From: Paracentrotus lividus
Taxonomy: Eukaryota > Echinodermata > Echinoidea > Camarodonta > Echinidae
DNA: 64,000 nucleotides
Assembly: GCA_940671915.1 (NCBI GenBank)
Contig: CALNVZ010000641.1
Span: 5,323,405 to 5,387,404 of the forward strand
Reading direction: 5' to 3'
Shown in pieces: positions 27,018 to 38,626 of the stretch; the first letter of the stretch is position 1, and every line of letters begins with the position of its first letter. The notes below the pieces were generated by a model that did no database searches, was not told the DNA's origin, and saw nothing but the letters and a program-made list of their open reading frames with translations. The translations under genes and the position numbers were made by a program.

Positions 27018-30000
27018 AATGAATGATATTGATCTCGACATTTTATTTAATTCACTACAAAATACGGACCTCCACACTCTCTGATAATCAGTATGAAAAA
27101 ACCATCTCTGACAATTTAAATAGAAAATTTGACGATGTTATTCAATTTGACCCCAATGATATCATTTCGTTTCTGAATCAAAATATTATACTCAAAATCA
27201 GTTTATCGAAAATTGTAAAAGCTGTACAAATAATGATATGAATTTCTTGAATCTTAATATTCGCAGTTGAACAAGAACTTTGAGCACTTAACTTTATTGT
27301 TGGATAATATCAATGTCAACAACTTTATTATTAGTCTTACTGAAACCTGGCTAACTGAAAAACCTCACTCCATGTACTCTCTTCTCATCATAATCTATTA
27401 TATAATAATCGTGTAAATAGAAGAGAGGAGGTGTTGCGTTGTATGTTCCAGACCACTTTACGTTCAACGTACTTACTGATATAAATACCATGAATGTAAC
27501 AATGGAAGCAGTCTTTATAGAAATTGTTTTAGAAAACAAGAAAAAATATAAGTTTGGTTCTATTTATCGCCCCCCATCTTCTAGTCATGATGATTTTTAC
27601 TAGAAATGCAGCACCTGCTTGATCACCCTATTCTACAAAATAAACATTGTATTCTCATGGGGATTACAATGTTGACTTGTTGAAGTGTAATGATATTCAA
27701 TTTTCTCGTGATTTCTTGATACATTCTCTCTCTACTCTTTTGTTCCAGCGATATCCAAACCCACACGTTTATCTTCCCAGTCGTGTACTCTCATGATAAT
27801 ATTTTTGTAAACATTGACCACTTAAAAGTAGAACTTGGTATTATTCTTTCTGATATTTCTGATCACTGTCCAGTTCATTGTAAAATTGGAATATTCTTGG
27901 TGGTATTAAATCACAACCCTCTTCAAAATGATAAGAAAATTTACACCCTCAAAATCGGCAAATTAAGGAGAAACTTGGATTGGTCGATTGGTCACAGGTC
28001 CTAGTTCTAGATTCAATGCATCTTACGATAAATTTATTCATACTCTCAAAAATGCTCTTGATGAGTGTATTCCACTAGAAAAATGTACATTTTCAAATAT
28101 AGGCACGAACCCCTAATCCATGGGTCTCCAAGTCACTATTAAGATCAATTAATGAAGAATAACTTGTTCTATAAATTCGAGCAAATCCCACCCCTAAACT
28201 TCGTGTTAAATATGTTAAATATAAATAATTAACGAAACTCTTGCGAATGAGAAACAGAATATTATTGTAAACAGTTTGAAAAAAAAAGAAATCAAATATA
28301 AAGAAACATGGGATAATAATGAAGCTTTGAACAGAAAGAGCAAAATCAATGATATTAATCAAATTCGAGAAGATAATAGGATTATTAAAGATGACGAATC
28401 CATAGCGAACCATTTTAACCAATATTTTTCAAAAATTGGACTTAATCTTGCAAAGAAAATTCCTAATGTGCTAAAAAATTCGATTCGTTTTTAAAGAACC
28501 AAAATCAGAATTCTATTTTTTTAAACCAACCAACCCATCTGAATATTAAAAATTTAAAGAATATGAAAGACAAGCGGAGTACGGGCCACGATGAAATTAG
28601 CAATTTCTTATTAAAACACATCATACACAAATTGTAAATCCTTTAGAATACATTTTTAATTTATCTATGACCCTTGGTATAGTACCAAAAATAATGAAAT
28701 TGCTAAAGTAGTTTCAATTTTTAAAAAAGGCGACCGTTTAGACTCGGGTAATTACAGGCCAATACCTTTTATCTTCAATCTCTAAACTATTAGAACAATT
28801 AATTATGATCGCACAGTGACATTTTTAGTCCAAAATAGTATTTTTCTGATTCCCAATTCGGTTTCAGACAAAAACATTCTACAGTACATGCCATTCTACA
28901 TTTTATTAACTACGTTACTTCTGCGAATGATGTTCATTGTCATGCCCTTGGGACGTTTCTGGACCTCTCCAAGGCCTTTGACACTATTGATCACAACATT
29001 CTATATACAAACTTTCTCATTATGGCATACGTGAAGGGCTTGGAGTGGTTCAGAAGCTATCCATGGGCAGGGCTCAATTTGTAACTATTAATGGTATTAA
29101 TTCACCTTTTGAACATTTACTCTGCGGTGTCCTCAGAGATCACTCCTTGGCCTCTTTTATTTATCTTGTACATGAACGACTTTCAAAATTCGTCCAAGAC
29201 TTTATCGTTCACATTATTTGCCGATGATTCTTCTGTATTCTTTTCTCATCATGACCCCTCATTTTATTAGAAACAGTCAATACTGAACTAAGGAATGTAG
29301 AAGAGTGGATATGTGCAAACAAACTTTCCTTGAATATAATAAAACTCAATGTATGCTATTTAGCCATTCTATTTCAGATCTACCTGGTAATATTGCATAA
29401 ATGAAACTGTTATAAAATTAGTTGATTCGTTAAAATTCCTTGGCCTCACTATCGACAATAAACTTTCTTGGAAAGACACAATTTACATTAAGTAAAACGT
29501 TATCGCGGAATATTGGAATAATCAATAAACTGAAATGGTCATTTCCTAAATACATTTTGAAAAGCTTATATTCAACGCTCATCTTACCTTACTTCAATTA
29601 TGGCTTGCTTGCATGGGGCAATTCATTTAATTATCAGTTGGACAAATTATAATACTTCAAAAAAGGGTTATTCGAATAATTTGCAACACCGAAGATTGAG
29701 TCACACAAACAAATTATTTTTAGAAAATAAAATTTTGAAAATACACGATTGTACAATTTCTTTTTAGGTTGTTTTATGTTTCAGCTAAACTCAAATGAAT
29801 TCCTGGTGCAATTACTTCCTTATTTCAGGAAAATCAGCAATTGCATAATTATCCTACCCGTCAATCTTCTTTTTTCATTACATAGAATGAGGACCGTCCT
29901 TCGCAAAAGAAATGTGATTTTTACTGGACCCGTTTATTTGGAACTCTTGGACACGACACTCAAACAATTGCCTAACTTAAATACTTTCAAACATCATCTG

Positions 30001-30300
30001 AAACAGAAACTTTACTTCAGTATGAAGAAGCATGAGGTCAATGACATCACTGTTCACTACTTTGGATATCACTTTATTGCATTATGCGTTGATTGGCTGC
30101 AGCACACTGTTGTTTTGTTTACATTTTTGTTTGTTTTCTTTGTCATTTTTTTTGGTTCTCACTGTTTGTCCTTACTCTTTTTGTTCATTTGCTTTCCTTT
30201 AATTGTTGTCTCGTTTGTTTATGCATACAAATATACGTACAACGAAAGGGAACCTTATTTACAAGCAATGCTTCCAAGGTTTCCTTCACTCATCTGCTAA
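27018..30300 (+). pseudogene. LINE ORF2: AP endonuclease and reverse transcriptase, decayed
   Basis: The endonuclease start reads MNFLNLNIRSLNKNFEHLTL, IISLTETWLTE, then GGGVALYVPDHF and FGSIYRPPSS. The RT region gives KRSTGHDEISNFLLK, GNYRPI, DSQFGFRQKHSTVHAIL, TFLDLSKAFDTIDHNIL (motif A), LFADDSSVFF (catalytic ADD), KFLGLTIDNKLSW and LPYFNYGLLAWGNSFNYQL. These are diagnostic of the CR1/L2/Jockey group. Pieces lie in all three frames with more than ten breaks. Confidence 0.88.
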
Positions 30301-30514
30301 GTATTAAACCAGCCTTTGTCGATGCATTGAACTTATTTTTAGCATGTGTTTTACTGCTGTAATTATGTTATCTTTATTATGAATACATTATGTTTTCATA
30401 TTGCATTGTTCATGTATTGACTATGTATCATTGTTAATATGCAGATGATTGTGGAAAAAACCTAAATGAAATGAAATGAAAATGTGTATTTTATGGGTAT
30501 ATCGTATATGGGTA

Positions 30515-30780
30515 TATCTTTGGAGTTTTGGTGGTTTCTGACAATTCGAAGGCGCTGATACCAGCCACAAAAACATACAGAATTTTTGTAAACCGCTAAA
30601 TTCAAAAAGTCTACCAAAATATGAAAATGCGTATTATTCGGAGGTGAGTTGTTTGTGGTTTCTTGTCAATTTGAGGGTGCTGATCCAAACCCCGGCGATG
30701 AGTACCAACCGCGAAACCCCGCTAATATTAAAAACGGTCTCCAAGTGAAATAAAAACGCTTATTCTAATGTTATTTTATA
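30515..30780 (+). repeat. Degenerate minisatellite units (continuation of left array)
   Basis: GTGGTTTCTGACAATTCGAA at 30529 and GTGGTTTCTTGTCAATTTGA at 30655 begin two worn units with the GGGTGCTGAT and CCGCGAAACC words, in the same orientation as the 23.3-23.9 kb array. Confidence 0.8.
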
Positions 30781-30782
30781 TA

Positions 30783-33016
30783 CAGTTGAGGCTAAAAGTT
30801 TACATACACCTGGTATGAAAACATATAAATACAATTTTTACAACCCTAAGAACATTGGGCATCATTTATTTTGATGAATGTGGTTAGGTATCATATTACT
30901 TTGGGCCGTGTTATAAGTTCGCCGCCTTTTGCGTTACATGCCAATTTGACTACAAAAACAATGTTTTTCACTTCAAAGACCTGTATCTCTAAAGTATACA
31001 CCCTACTATATCAAAACTTTCATTTTCTGAAAGGAAATTCATCAAAGAATCTAAATCTGCATTGAATAATTATACCAGGTGCAAGATAAAAAAGTTATTC
31101 TGAAAAATTTCAGGAAATTTTGATTTTTTTTTTAATTTTCATTTTTTATCATCAAGTCATCTATTATCAGCAAATAGTAATGGTATTATTATATTATGAT
31201 AGAGAATATTCAGACCTTTCAAATGAGGTATAATTAATTATGGTTTACAATTTAAATTGAAAATATGAAGATCTGAAATTTAGCCCCGAAAATAAAGACT
31301 TTTTCAAATTCATGAGGGGGTTGAGTCCTGCCAAGTGCTGTTGCACCATCAAACATATTGTTTAAGTGATATGATGGTATAAAACAGTTTATAAGCTTCA
31401 ATTTGGTGCAAAATTTACAAAAATAGGCTAAATTTGGCAGAGATATTGCAGTTCCCCAACGGTACTGCAATATCTCTCATTCCTAATGACTTTGTACAGG
31501 AGGATTGCATTTTTAGGTCAATAATGATTGTTGGGTCTTCCTGGTACTTTTGTGACATCAAACCTATTGTTCAGTGATTTTATGGTATAAAGCAATTTAT
31601 AAGCTTTAGTTTGGTACCAAATTTACAGTCATAAGCCAAAATTTGGCAGAGAAATTCAAGTTTTCCCCAAATCAACACAAAAATGTAAAATTTCCCATTA
31701 ACTTTGTACAGGCAGCGCCGCTTCCGCACCACCCTACTATCCTCAACCTAAACCATTGTAACTCACCAGAACGTGACCTAGAACAATGAAACTTCACAGG
31801 GAGCGAGCACAGTAATATAGCTTTAAAATGAGATCAAATTTACGTAAACCTCTTACTTGGAAAATATGAACAAATTAATGCTGAGAAATAGCAAAAAGCG
31901 TAACAGCACCACCCTTTTTGGGTGGCGAGTTCATAACACATGACCTTTGTTTTCAGAGAGTATGTTTTAATTCAAGTTATTTTAGAAACGTATATATGGT
32001 TGATCTTACTTCAGTTTGCAAAAATTCAATGTCAAAAGTTTACATACTCTAACCAAAATTGGTGATGATGCTGCCTGTATGTTGCTTCATTTGTTCATTT
32101 TTTCACTTGTTGAAGCTGTCAAAGAGCTTTCTAATATACTTCTCCTTAGATTATTGTCCTTCCTCCAGCAAAATTGAAAATATTAAGTCCCATTTGCAGG
32201 TTTCTTGGCGAATACCATTTATGGGTATTCCCATATGTTTGTACAGGGATCTGGTCTAAACATATGACAACCCCTCGTTAATCCCCCTTTTCTTTACTCA
32301 CTCTAACTAATCTAAATGAATTTCTGTGTTATTGTGATAAAGACTCAATTTTAATATGGTCCAATATTCAGGCTGGCATATTGATATGATGCTACATACT
32401 CCAACATCATATTTTACAATCAATCGGTTTATCAATGGGGTTACACATTGTTCGTTTAGTGTCAGTGATGTTGAGCATGCAGCATCATATCAATATGCCA
32501 GCCTGAAATTGGAACCATATTAAAATTGAGTCTTTAATCATCATAATAACCCAAACATTCGTTTGAATTGTGTTCATGGTGTTACAGTGGGTGAAAGAGA
32601 GAAAAGGGAGATTACGGAGGGGTTGTCACATGTCTAGACCAAGTCCCTGTACAAACCATATGGGCAGACCCCAAAAATGGTATTCGCCAAAGGAAAGTTG
32701 TAATGTGACTGAATTGTTGCAATCTCGCTGGAGAATGGACAATAATCTCAGGAGAAGTATATAGAAAGCTTGTTAACAGCTTCAACAAGTGAAAAAATGA
32801 AAAATAAAGCAAAATACATGCAGCATCATCACAACTGAAGTAAGATCAACCATATATGTTTCTAAATATCCTGAATTAAAAAATACTCTTTGAAAACAAA
32901 GTAGATATGAACCCTAACCATATTCGTCGAAACAAATGATGCCAATGTTCTAAGGGTAGTAAAAATTGTATTATATGTTTTCATACCAGGTGTATGTAAA
33001 CTTTTGGCCTCAACTG
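30783..33016. mobile_element. Tc1-type fold-back element with long inverted arms
   Basis: Ends CAGTTGAGGCTAAAAGTTTA and TAAACTTTTGGCCTCAACTG, flanked by TA, the mark of the Tc1/mariner group. The arms pair inward for over 500 bases each, to a loop near 32400-32475 (CAGGCTGGCATATTGATATG and its inverse). The left arm is interrupted by an insertion at 30904-31944. No transposase frame is left, so it would depend on a helper. Confidence 0.88.
30904..31944. mobile_element. 1041-bp element nested in the fold-back element
   Basis: Interrupts the left arm exactly where the right arm is continuous. Ends are GTGTTATAAGTTCGCC (30908) and GGCGAGTTCATAACAC (ending 31939), an imperfect inverted pair. CTTTG flanks both sides (30899-30903 and 31945-31949). 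The inside has two worn copies of an AATTTGG-ACAGAGATATT-type phrase (near 31400 and 31610) and a perfect 13-bp hairpin at 31440-31476. Non-coding. Confidence 0.75.
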
Positions 33017-33029
33017 TATATAATGTAAC

Positions 33030-33245
33030 TGCTTTCAATTGAGGATGCTGATTCAAAAATCTGGTGAGTTGATTTCAAATTCGATGGGTATTTTTCAGGG
33101 AAACCTTGAATTTTTATACGCAAATGGCATAAGCAGCTGAAGAGGGCCACCATTAATGAAAAGCTTATTAATTCTAAATGAAAGCAAATTCGTGAATATT
33201 ACTGAGTTTTTGTCAATTTAAGGGTGCTCATACAACATTACGCGA
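33030..33245 (+). repeat. Worn minisatellite units beyond the fold-back element
   Basis: TTTCAATTGAGGATGCTGAT near 33031 and GTCAATTTAAGGGTGCTCAT near 33212 match the unit start, in plus orientation. Confidence 0.7.
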
Positions 33246-34449
33246 GACCTAGATAGAACGTTTACCATTTTACTGAAAGCAAAATGGTCACATGATTCAT
33301 TCTTGGATTTTTTTTTCTTATTGTATATCGCATGTAAGACATGCAAAATTATAATCATGTCTCACCGCACTTTTACAGACATAATACAACTTTTTATAAT
33401 TAAAAGGCTGGCTTGTGAGTGATCGTGACATCATGAAAAATTCATGGGTTTTTTTTCCCGACAGAATAGAGGCTGTAAATGAAATACTGGGTTTCCCTTA
33501 TTGACCCTTTCGTAGTTTATTGAACAATAGGAGGCATTTACATACAACTAAATGATCGAACACGACTTAATAAAAAAATATGTTCTGAATAGAGGGACGA
33601 TATAGGCCTACATCATGTACATGTCAGGCGCGGATCCAGGGGGCGGAGGGTGCAGGCGCCCTCCATAAAGATTGGAAGAATATAATAAAAATGCATTTTT
33701 TATTTCAAATTCTATAAGTGCCCCCGTAAGATTTGACGATTTTTTTTGTCTTTTCTTGTCAATTTCCTTTGGGCCGATCGACCGACCTCATTCTACCCCA
33801 TTATATGATGACCTTCTTGGAGGACGATGGCCCCAAAAAATTAACACCTGAGAGAATATGTAACAGTGATTTTGATTAGGAAAATAATCATGTTTGGAGA
33901 GCATTTTCGTGGTGGCGGAGCCTCAATGGTTCAACGCTGGGAGCACGGTTTGCTTTGGGACCCTATGACAGTAAACGGCCAAAAGAGTCTTATAACTTAT
34001 TATCATATTGACAATGTAGCCATGAAGTAGATTTTTACATGACTTGGTTGTCAGTTTTCTTTTCATTTTTCTTTTGTTTTGTTGTTGTTTTTTTTTTTTA
34101 CACTTAGTTGAGTTTCATCCGTATGCAAAATTCCCCCTTTTTCTGTGGATCCCCACCGATGCCTTCCAGCTATAGTCAGCTGTGGAAAAAGTGATAATTT
34201 CGTTCATCCGATAAAACAAAAAATTCCCAAAGAAATGATAGAATAGAAGATTAAATAAGGATTATACAACAAAAACGTATCTAAACGTAAGTGTCTGTGT
34301 GAGTGTAGCATTACATATGTACTCAATTGTCTCTAACTAACTGTATTTTGAATTATCAGCCTCAAATTCCCAGACAATTTCAAACCACGTAAAAATACCC
34401 ATATATTTTTAATGACTGAGGGCCATAAGCATGTTATATGATATTTCAA
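33246..34449. other. Central spacer of the inverted minisatellite structure
   Basis: AT-rich, no gene seen. At 33628 it holds one end of a GGCGGATCCAG-type repeat (CGCGGATCCAGGGGGCGG). Confidence 0.6.
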
Positions 34450-35205
34450 CTAGTCTCATATTTATGGTCAACCATTTTGAATTTTAGCGGTTTACATAAA
34501 ATTATTTATGTTTTTGTGGCTGGTACTGATCGGATTTGGAATCAGGGCCTTCGAACTGTCAAGAAACCACCAAAACTCCCTCAGATATACCGATAGAATA
34601 CGCATTTTCAATTTGGCGGCCATTTTGAATTTTAGCGATTTGCGTAAAATCTTTTGGGTTTTGCGACTGGCACTCATTGGATTTGGAATCAGCACCCTCG
34701 AATTAATAAGAAACCACCAAAACAACCCCAGAAATACCCTTGGAATACTGATTTCCAGTTTGGCGGCCATTTTGGAGGCCATTTTGAATTTTAGAAATTT
34801 GCATAAAATCCGCAAGGTTTCGCTGCTGGCACTCATCGGATTTGGAATCAGCACCCTCAAATTGACAAGAAACAACCAAAACATCCCCAGAAATGCCCTT
34901 GCAATACTGATTTCCAGTTTTGGCGGCCATTTTGGCAGCCATTTTGAATTTTAGCTATTAGCGTAAAATCCGCGAGGTTTCGCGGCTGGCACTCATCGGA
35001 TTTGGAATCAGCACCCTCAAATTGACAAGAAACCACCAAAACAACCTCAGAAATACCCTTGGAATGCTCATTTTCACATTTTGGCAGCCATTTTGGCGGC
35101 GATTTTGAATTTTCGCGATTTGCGAAAAATGCTCAAGGTTTCGCGTCTGGCACTCATCGGATTCGGAATCAGCACCCTCGAATTGACAAAGAACCATCAA
35201 AAAAC
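34450..35205 (-). repeat. Minisatellite array in inverted orientation, about 5 copies
   Basis: Same unit as 23.3-23.9 kb but reversed: CATCGGATTTGGAATCAGCA and GGCGGCCATTTTGAATTTTA recur near 34630, 34780, 34930 and 35090. Outer units are the least worn. Confidence 0.92.
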
Positions 35206-35252
35206 ATTGTATATATAAAAAAACAAGGTTACATGGTCTCTAGCCTGGACTA
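35205..35252. repeat. Right outer inverted flank of the minisatellite structure
   Basis: CATTGTATATATAAAAAAAC then AAGGTT and CTAGCCTGGACTAAAAT. This is the inverse of 23222-23290 (AATAGTCCAGGCTAG ... CTTGTTTTTTTTATATATAT). It shows that the two arrays are the arms of one large inverted structure. Confidence 0.85.
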
Positions 35253-35501
35253 AAATGCCCCTTTCTTCAGATAAAGTGTCCTCTCTTTCAAATTTGTTCT
35301 ACCCCTTCACCCCTTGATATGAATTTAGAGAAACCTACATGTATTTTATAAAATAAGTGCCTTACTGATGTAGGCCTATGAATAATGATAATGATAACTA
35401 CATTCATCACCATTATCTGATTACTGAGTGCTTTGGAAAAATGAAATTTGGTACCAGCTGAGTTACCATATTATGTTGGTAGTATAGGCCTGCTCGAATA
35501 A

Positions 35502-36080
35502 TACAGTCAACAAAATCATTAATATTGAACGATTTTCATACAATGGTTCCAAAGGATGAGCTGCTGAAGCGTATCAGTGGCCTACTATTAGCCTACCGTG
35601 TTTACACTGTGACTCGGCTCGGTGGTTCGACACGGTAATTGTGTTTGACACGACAATTTTATGTCATGTAAACGTGATCCACGACCCAAGTTCGACACGC
35701 CTTTTTGACCCGCCAAAATCGTAGGTTTCGATCCGGGAAGCGGGTTCGACACGGCAATTTTCTGTGTGTAAACAGAAATCCGGGTCGAAGTCGATGGCCT
35801 TGAGGTCAGAGTGCGAATTTGGCTATACATCACAACACACATTATTGACGTCCCTTTACTTCCGGTCATGACCTGGGAGACGTCCCTGTTGAACTCGCCT
35901 TTTTAGTTGTGTATAAATGATCACAGATTCGCTCTTTCCAGAGTTGAACCCTTCCTGGGGATTCGACACGAGAGCCGAGCAATGTAAACGCGGTATACAT
36001 GCAGTATTCTGGCTTTCAGAATGCGTAGTCAGGTAGTTGATAGGCATGGTACAGTCAACAAAATCATTAATATTGAACGA
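35502..36080. repeat. 31-bp direct repeats bracketing a TIR element
   Basis: TACAGTCAACAAAATCATTA followed by ATATTGAACGA is identical at 35502-35532 and 36050-36080. Confidence 0.9.
35596..35993. mobile_element. 398-bp TIR element, TA target duplication
   Basis: The left end CCGTGTTTACACTGTGACTC and right end CCGAGCAATGTAAACGCGG are imperfect inverted repeats of about 40 bases (GGCTCGG and TTCGACACG also pair). TA on both sides. GTTCGACACGGCAATT-like words recur inside. Confidence 0.75.
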
Positions 36081-36177
36081 ACCGAGGTAGTTCTGTAACG
36101 TCCTCGCCCGTTCTTTAAACATGTAAAACGGGTTTTGGTCGGGTTGGAACTCATAACTTTTGCAGAATCATAATAAT

Positions 36178-36291
36178 GTGGTTTAGTTAGTCCATGGTCT
36201 AAATCAGGTGGTTTGTGAATACCAAAATTTAGACCATGGTCTAAATCCGTGGTTTAAACAATTGATTTAGACCATGGACTAACTAAACCAC
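36178..36291. repeat. 114-bp perfect hairpin with nested palindrome
   Basis: Arms 36178-36206 and 36263-36291 are perfect 29-bp inverse copies (GTGGTTTAGTTAGTCCATGG...). The loop contains a perfect 20-bp palindrome, ATTTAGACCATGGTCTAAAT, at 36227-36246. Confidence 0.92.
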
Positions 36292-36389
36292 GTTTGTGAA
36301 TTCGGGCCATTACGTCTATCTCGTTTTTATCTCATCAGCAATCCGTTGATCATGTTGATGTCCTGTTCAGAATAAGTCAACTGCTTGTT

Positions 36390-38010
36390 CGACTCCAGGC
36401 TTGGGTTTGGATGTTTCGAAAAATAAAGTAAAATTTAAAAAGCACAACAATTACAATGTCATCAAAATCGGATAAAAAATAGCAAATTTATGAATTTCTT
36501 AGGTTTTGATTTTTTTTAGGAAACAGTTTTTGACATAACCTCATGCATATTCAAATGAGCAAGCTGATGATGTCACAATCCGACTACTTCTTGTGTATTC
36601 TATTATATGAAATCCCGATTATCCCGATTTTCTGAACATTGGACATAAAAACAGGGATTACTCCTTATGGAATGTTCAAATCACAAGTACTTTTACTTAT
36701 TTCAGTATTACCCCATTCACAGTGGCCTCAAACATACAGTCGCGGGACTGTCCTGCGACTGTAGCGGTGTTGCCTTCAGTGTGAATGCTTGGACCCGCTA
36801 TAAACTATCACGGGATAACCTCGCTCCGCTATAACGCCGCGATAAACTATCGCGCTCAAACCATATAAACAGCACAGTCCCGCTGCTGTTGCGGAGTGCC
36901 TTCAGTGTGAAGGCACTCTGCTACAGCACCGGGATAAAAAAAAACAACAATGAAATACATAAGAATATCCAGAAAAGAGAGTGATAGAAGTATAAAACAC
37001 GGAAATAAATAAGAAATGATAGAAAAGAAAGAGAAAGAAGTGGAAAACAAAAAAATATATAAGGAATGATTAAAAAAAAAAGAAGAGGAAAGAAGGAGAA
37101 AAACAAAGAAATAAATAGGAAATAATGAAAAAGGAGATGGAAGAAGGAAAAAAACAGAGAAATAGATCAGAAATGAAGAAATGCAACATGAAAGAAGGAG
37201 AAACAGAAAGAAATACATAAGAAATGATAGAAAAAAGTAGAGAGAAAAAAAAAGAAATACATAGGAAATAATGAAAGATGAGAGAAGGAGAAAATCAAAG
37301 AAATTCAAGTACATGTATTTTATTACGGAGGTCATAAAAATCACACGCTGCATTGTAAATGGGTACATGAAATTTAATAGGATTTCATGTAGTATACGCC
37401 TTAAAAAATTTCAAAACCTAACTTTACTATTTCTCATCCGGTTTTGATAAAATCTTCAGTGTTGTGCTTTTTAAATTTTACTTTACTTTGCAAAACATTT
37501 TCATTTTTTCAGCCTGGAGTCCTCCTTTACCGTTCGCAGCACGTCCAAATCTTCGGTAAGACTGTCCGTGTAGCATTATAAACGTGCGGCACCACGTTCG
37601 TAGTACGTCCTTCACGTTTATAGTAAGTCCCTCTCGTTTAAAGTACGTTTTAACTCCGTTCAATTTCGAAAGAGGGAAGACAGTCTGATTTTTGTAACAT
37701 GTTAAAATAATGGGATTGTCTTCCCGTTCTTGCCGTCCAATTCTGTCCTTCACGTTCGTACACAGATCATAACAAGTATATTCTACGTCCACTTCGTATG
37801 TACACATATCATGCATATTGGGCATGTTCGCAATATTTTTTTTAAAAAGTAGTAAGATCTCGTCCAGTGTGAACGGGGTATTACGCGTTCCAAATCCTGA
37901 AGAGGCTTGCTGGCCAAGCTTGTCTAGTGAATTCGTAAACAAATAGGTCTCTACTACGTCCATTCCGTTTCTTCGTAAGCCGAGGCCGTTATGCGCGAGA
38001 TGTCTGGCAT
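36390..38010. repeat. Composite repeat region with inverted blocks
   Basis: AGTAAAATTTAAAAAGCACA at about 36428 is inverted at about 37465-37480. Inside are a GC-rich segment with repeated CTTCAGTGTGAA words (36720-36930) and an A/G-rich tract (36930-37300). From 37520 to 38005 words such as CGTTCGTAGTACGTCC recur in degenerate form. The long minus-strand open frame (37478-38182) runs through these repeats, matches no family I know, and is probably not a gene. Confidence 0.5.
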
Positions 38011-38420
38011 AGCAGCAACTTATGTATGCAAATTGGATTCCAAATAGTGTATGTTCTTTTAATAACAAGAGTATAGTTAGTAATGAACTTATCCTCAGAA
38101 AAAGAAACACCCATAACATAGTGAACAGGACTAATGGAAATTGATGTAAAATTAATAACATAATTGTATAAAATAAAAACATCGTGATATTGTTCTACTA
38201 TTATTTTGTTTGAGTCCAGCGTCCATGTGCAGACACGAAAACCATTCAAATGATGTGACGATATAGCCCATAATATCCTTTTCCCCTTCTATCTGTCTAT
38301 AATATGCGCTCTACAATAACAAGGAATAATATAATTGAAGTAAATGTAAATCAACAGGCCAGCTTAATAAGTTATTATAATTTATCCATGTTTCTTTCCT
38401 GGCGACATAGTAAAAAGGTA

Positions 38421-38590
38421 CTCAAACAACCTGTAATAAAAGAATGAACTACAATACATGGAATCCAGCCTGCATACATTAGGTGTTGCTATATCAGGTA
38501 AGCCTCAGGCAAGCTTTAAGGTTGTCAAGAACCATTGTATAAAAAGTATGCATAAAATTTGAATATGTTAAGTAAACTGGTCTAAATACA
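38421..38590. repeat. Interspersed repeat R1, copy 4
   Basis: AAGAATGAACTACAATACAT, GGTAAGCCTCAGGCAAGCTT and TAAACTGGTCTA in the same order as the copies at 19.3, 22.1 and 23.0 kb. Confidence 0.8.
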
Positions 38591-38626
38591 CCTCTTCCAA
38601 AGTAAAATTTGGTGATAATAACTTAC

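Larger units (their letters stand above)
23881..30480 (+). mobile_element. CR1/L2-like LINE, near full length but decayed
   Basis: A non-LTR retrotransposon inserted in the minisatellite. It has an ORF1-type region (24010-24931), a long AT-rich stretch, an endonuclease/reverse-transcriptase region (27018-30250) and a short AAATG-repeat tail at 30462-30480. Flanks read GAAAA at both junctions, a possible target duplication. Many frame changes; inactive. Confidence 0.85.

Noticed and set aside
23226-35252. A Polinton or other large virus-like element
   Set aside because: No polymerase B, integrase or capsid-like coding was recognised; the interior is LINE, fold-back elements and minisatellite.
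36856-37368. Phe-Ser-Leu-rich open frame that looks like a membrane protein
   Set aside because: Translation of an A/G-rich low-complexity tract; no conserved motif.
37478-38182. 234-codon open frame on the minus strand
   Set aside because: It crosses the degenerate CGTTCGTAGTACGTCC repeats and has no recognisable domain; length alone is weak evidence in this repeat-rich context.
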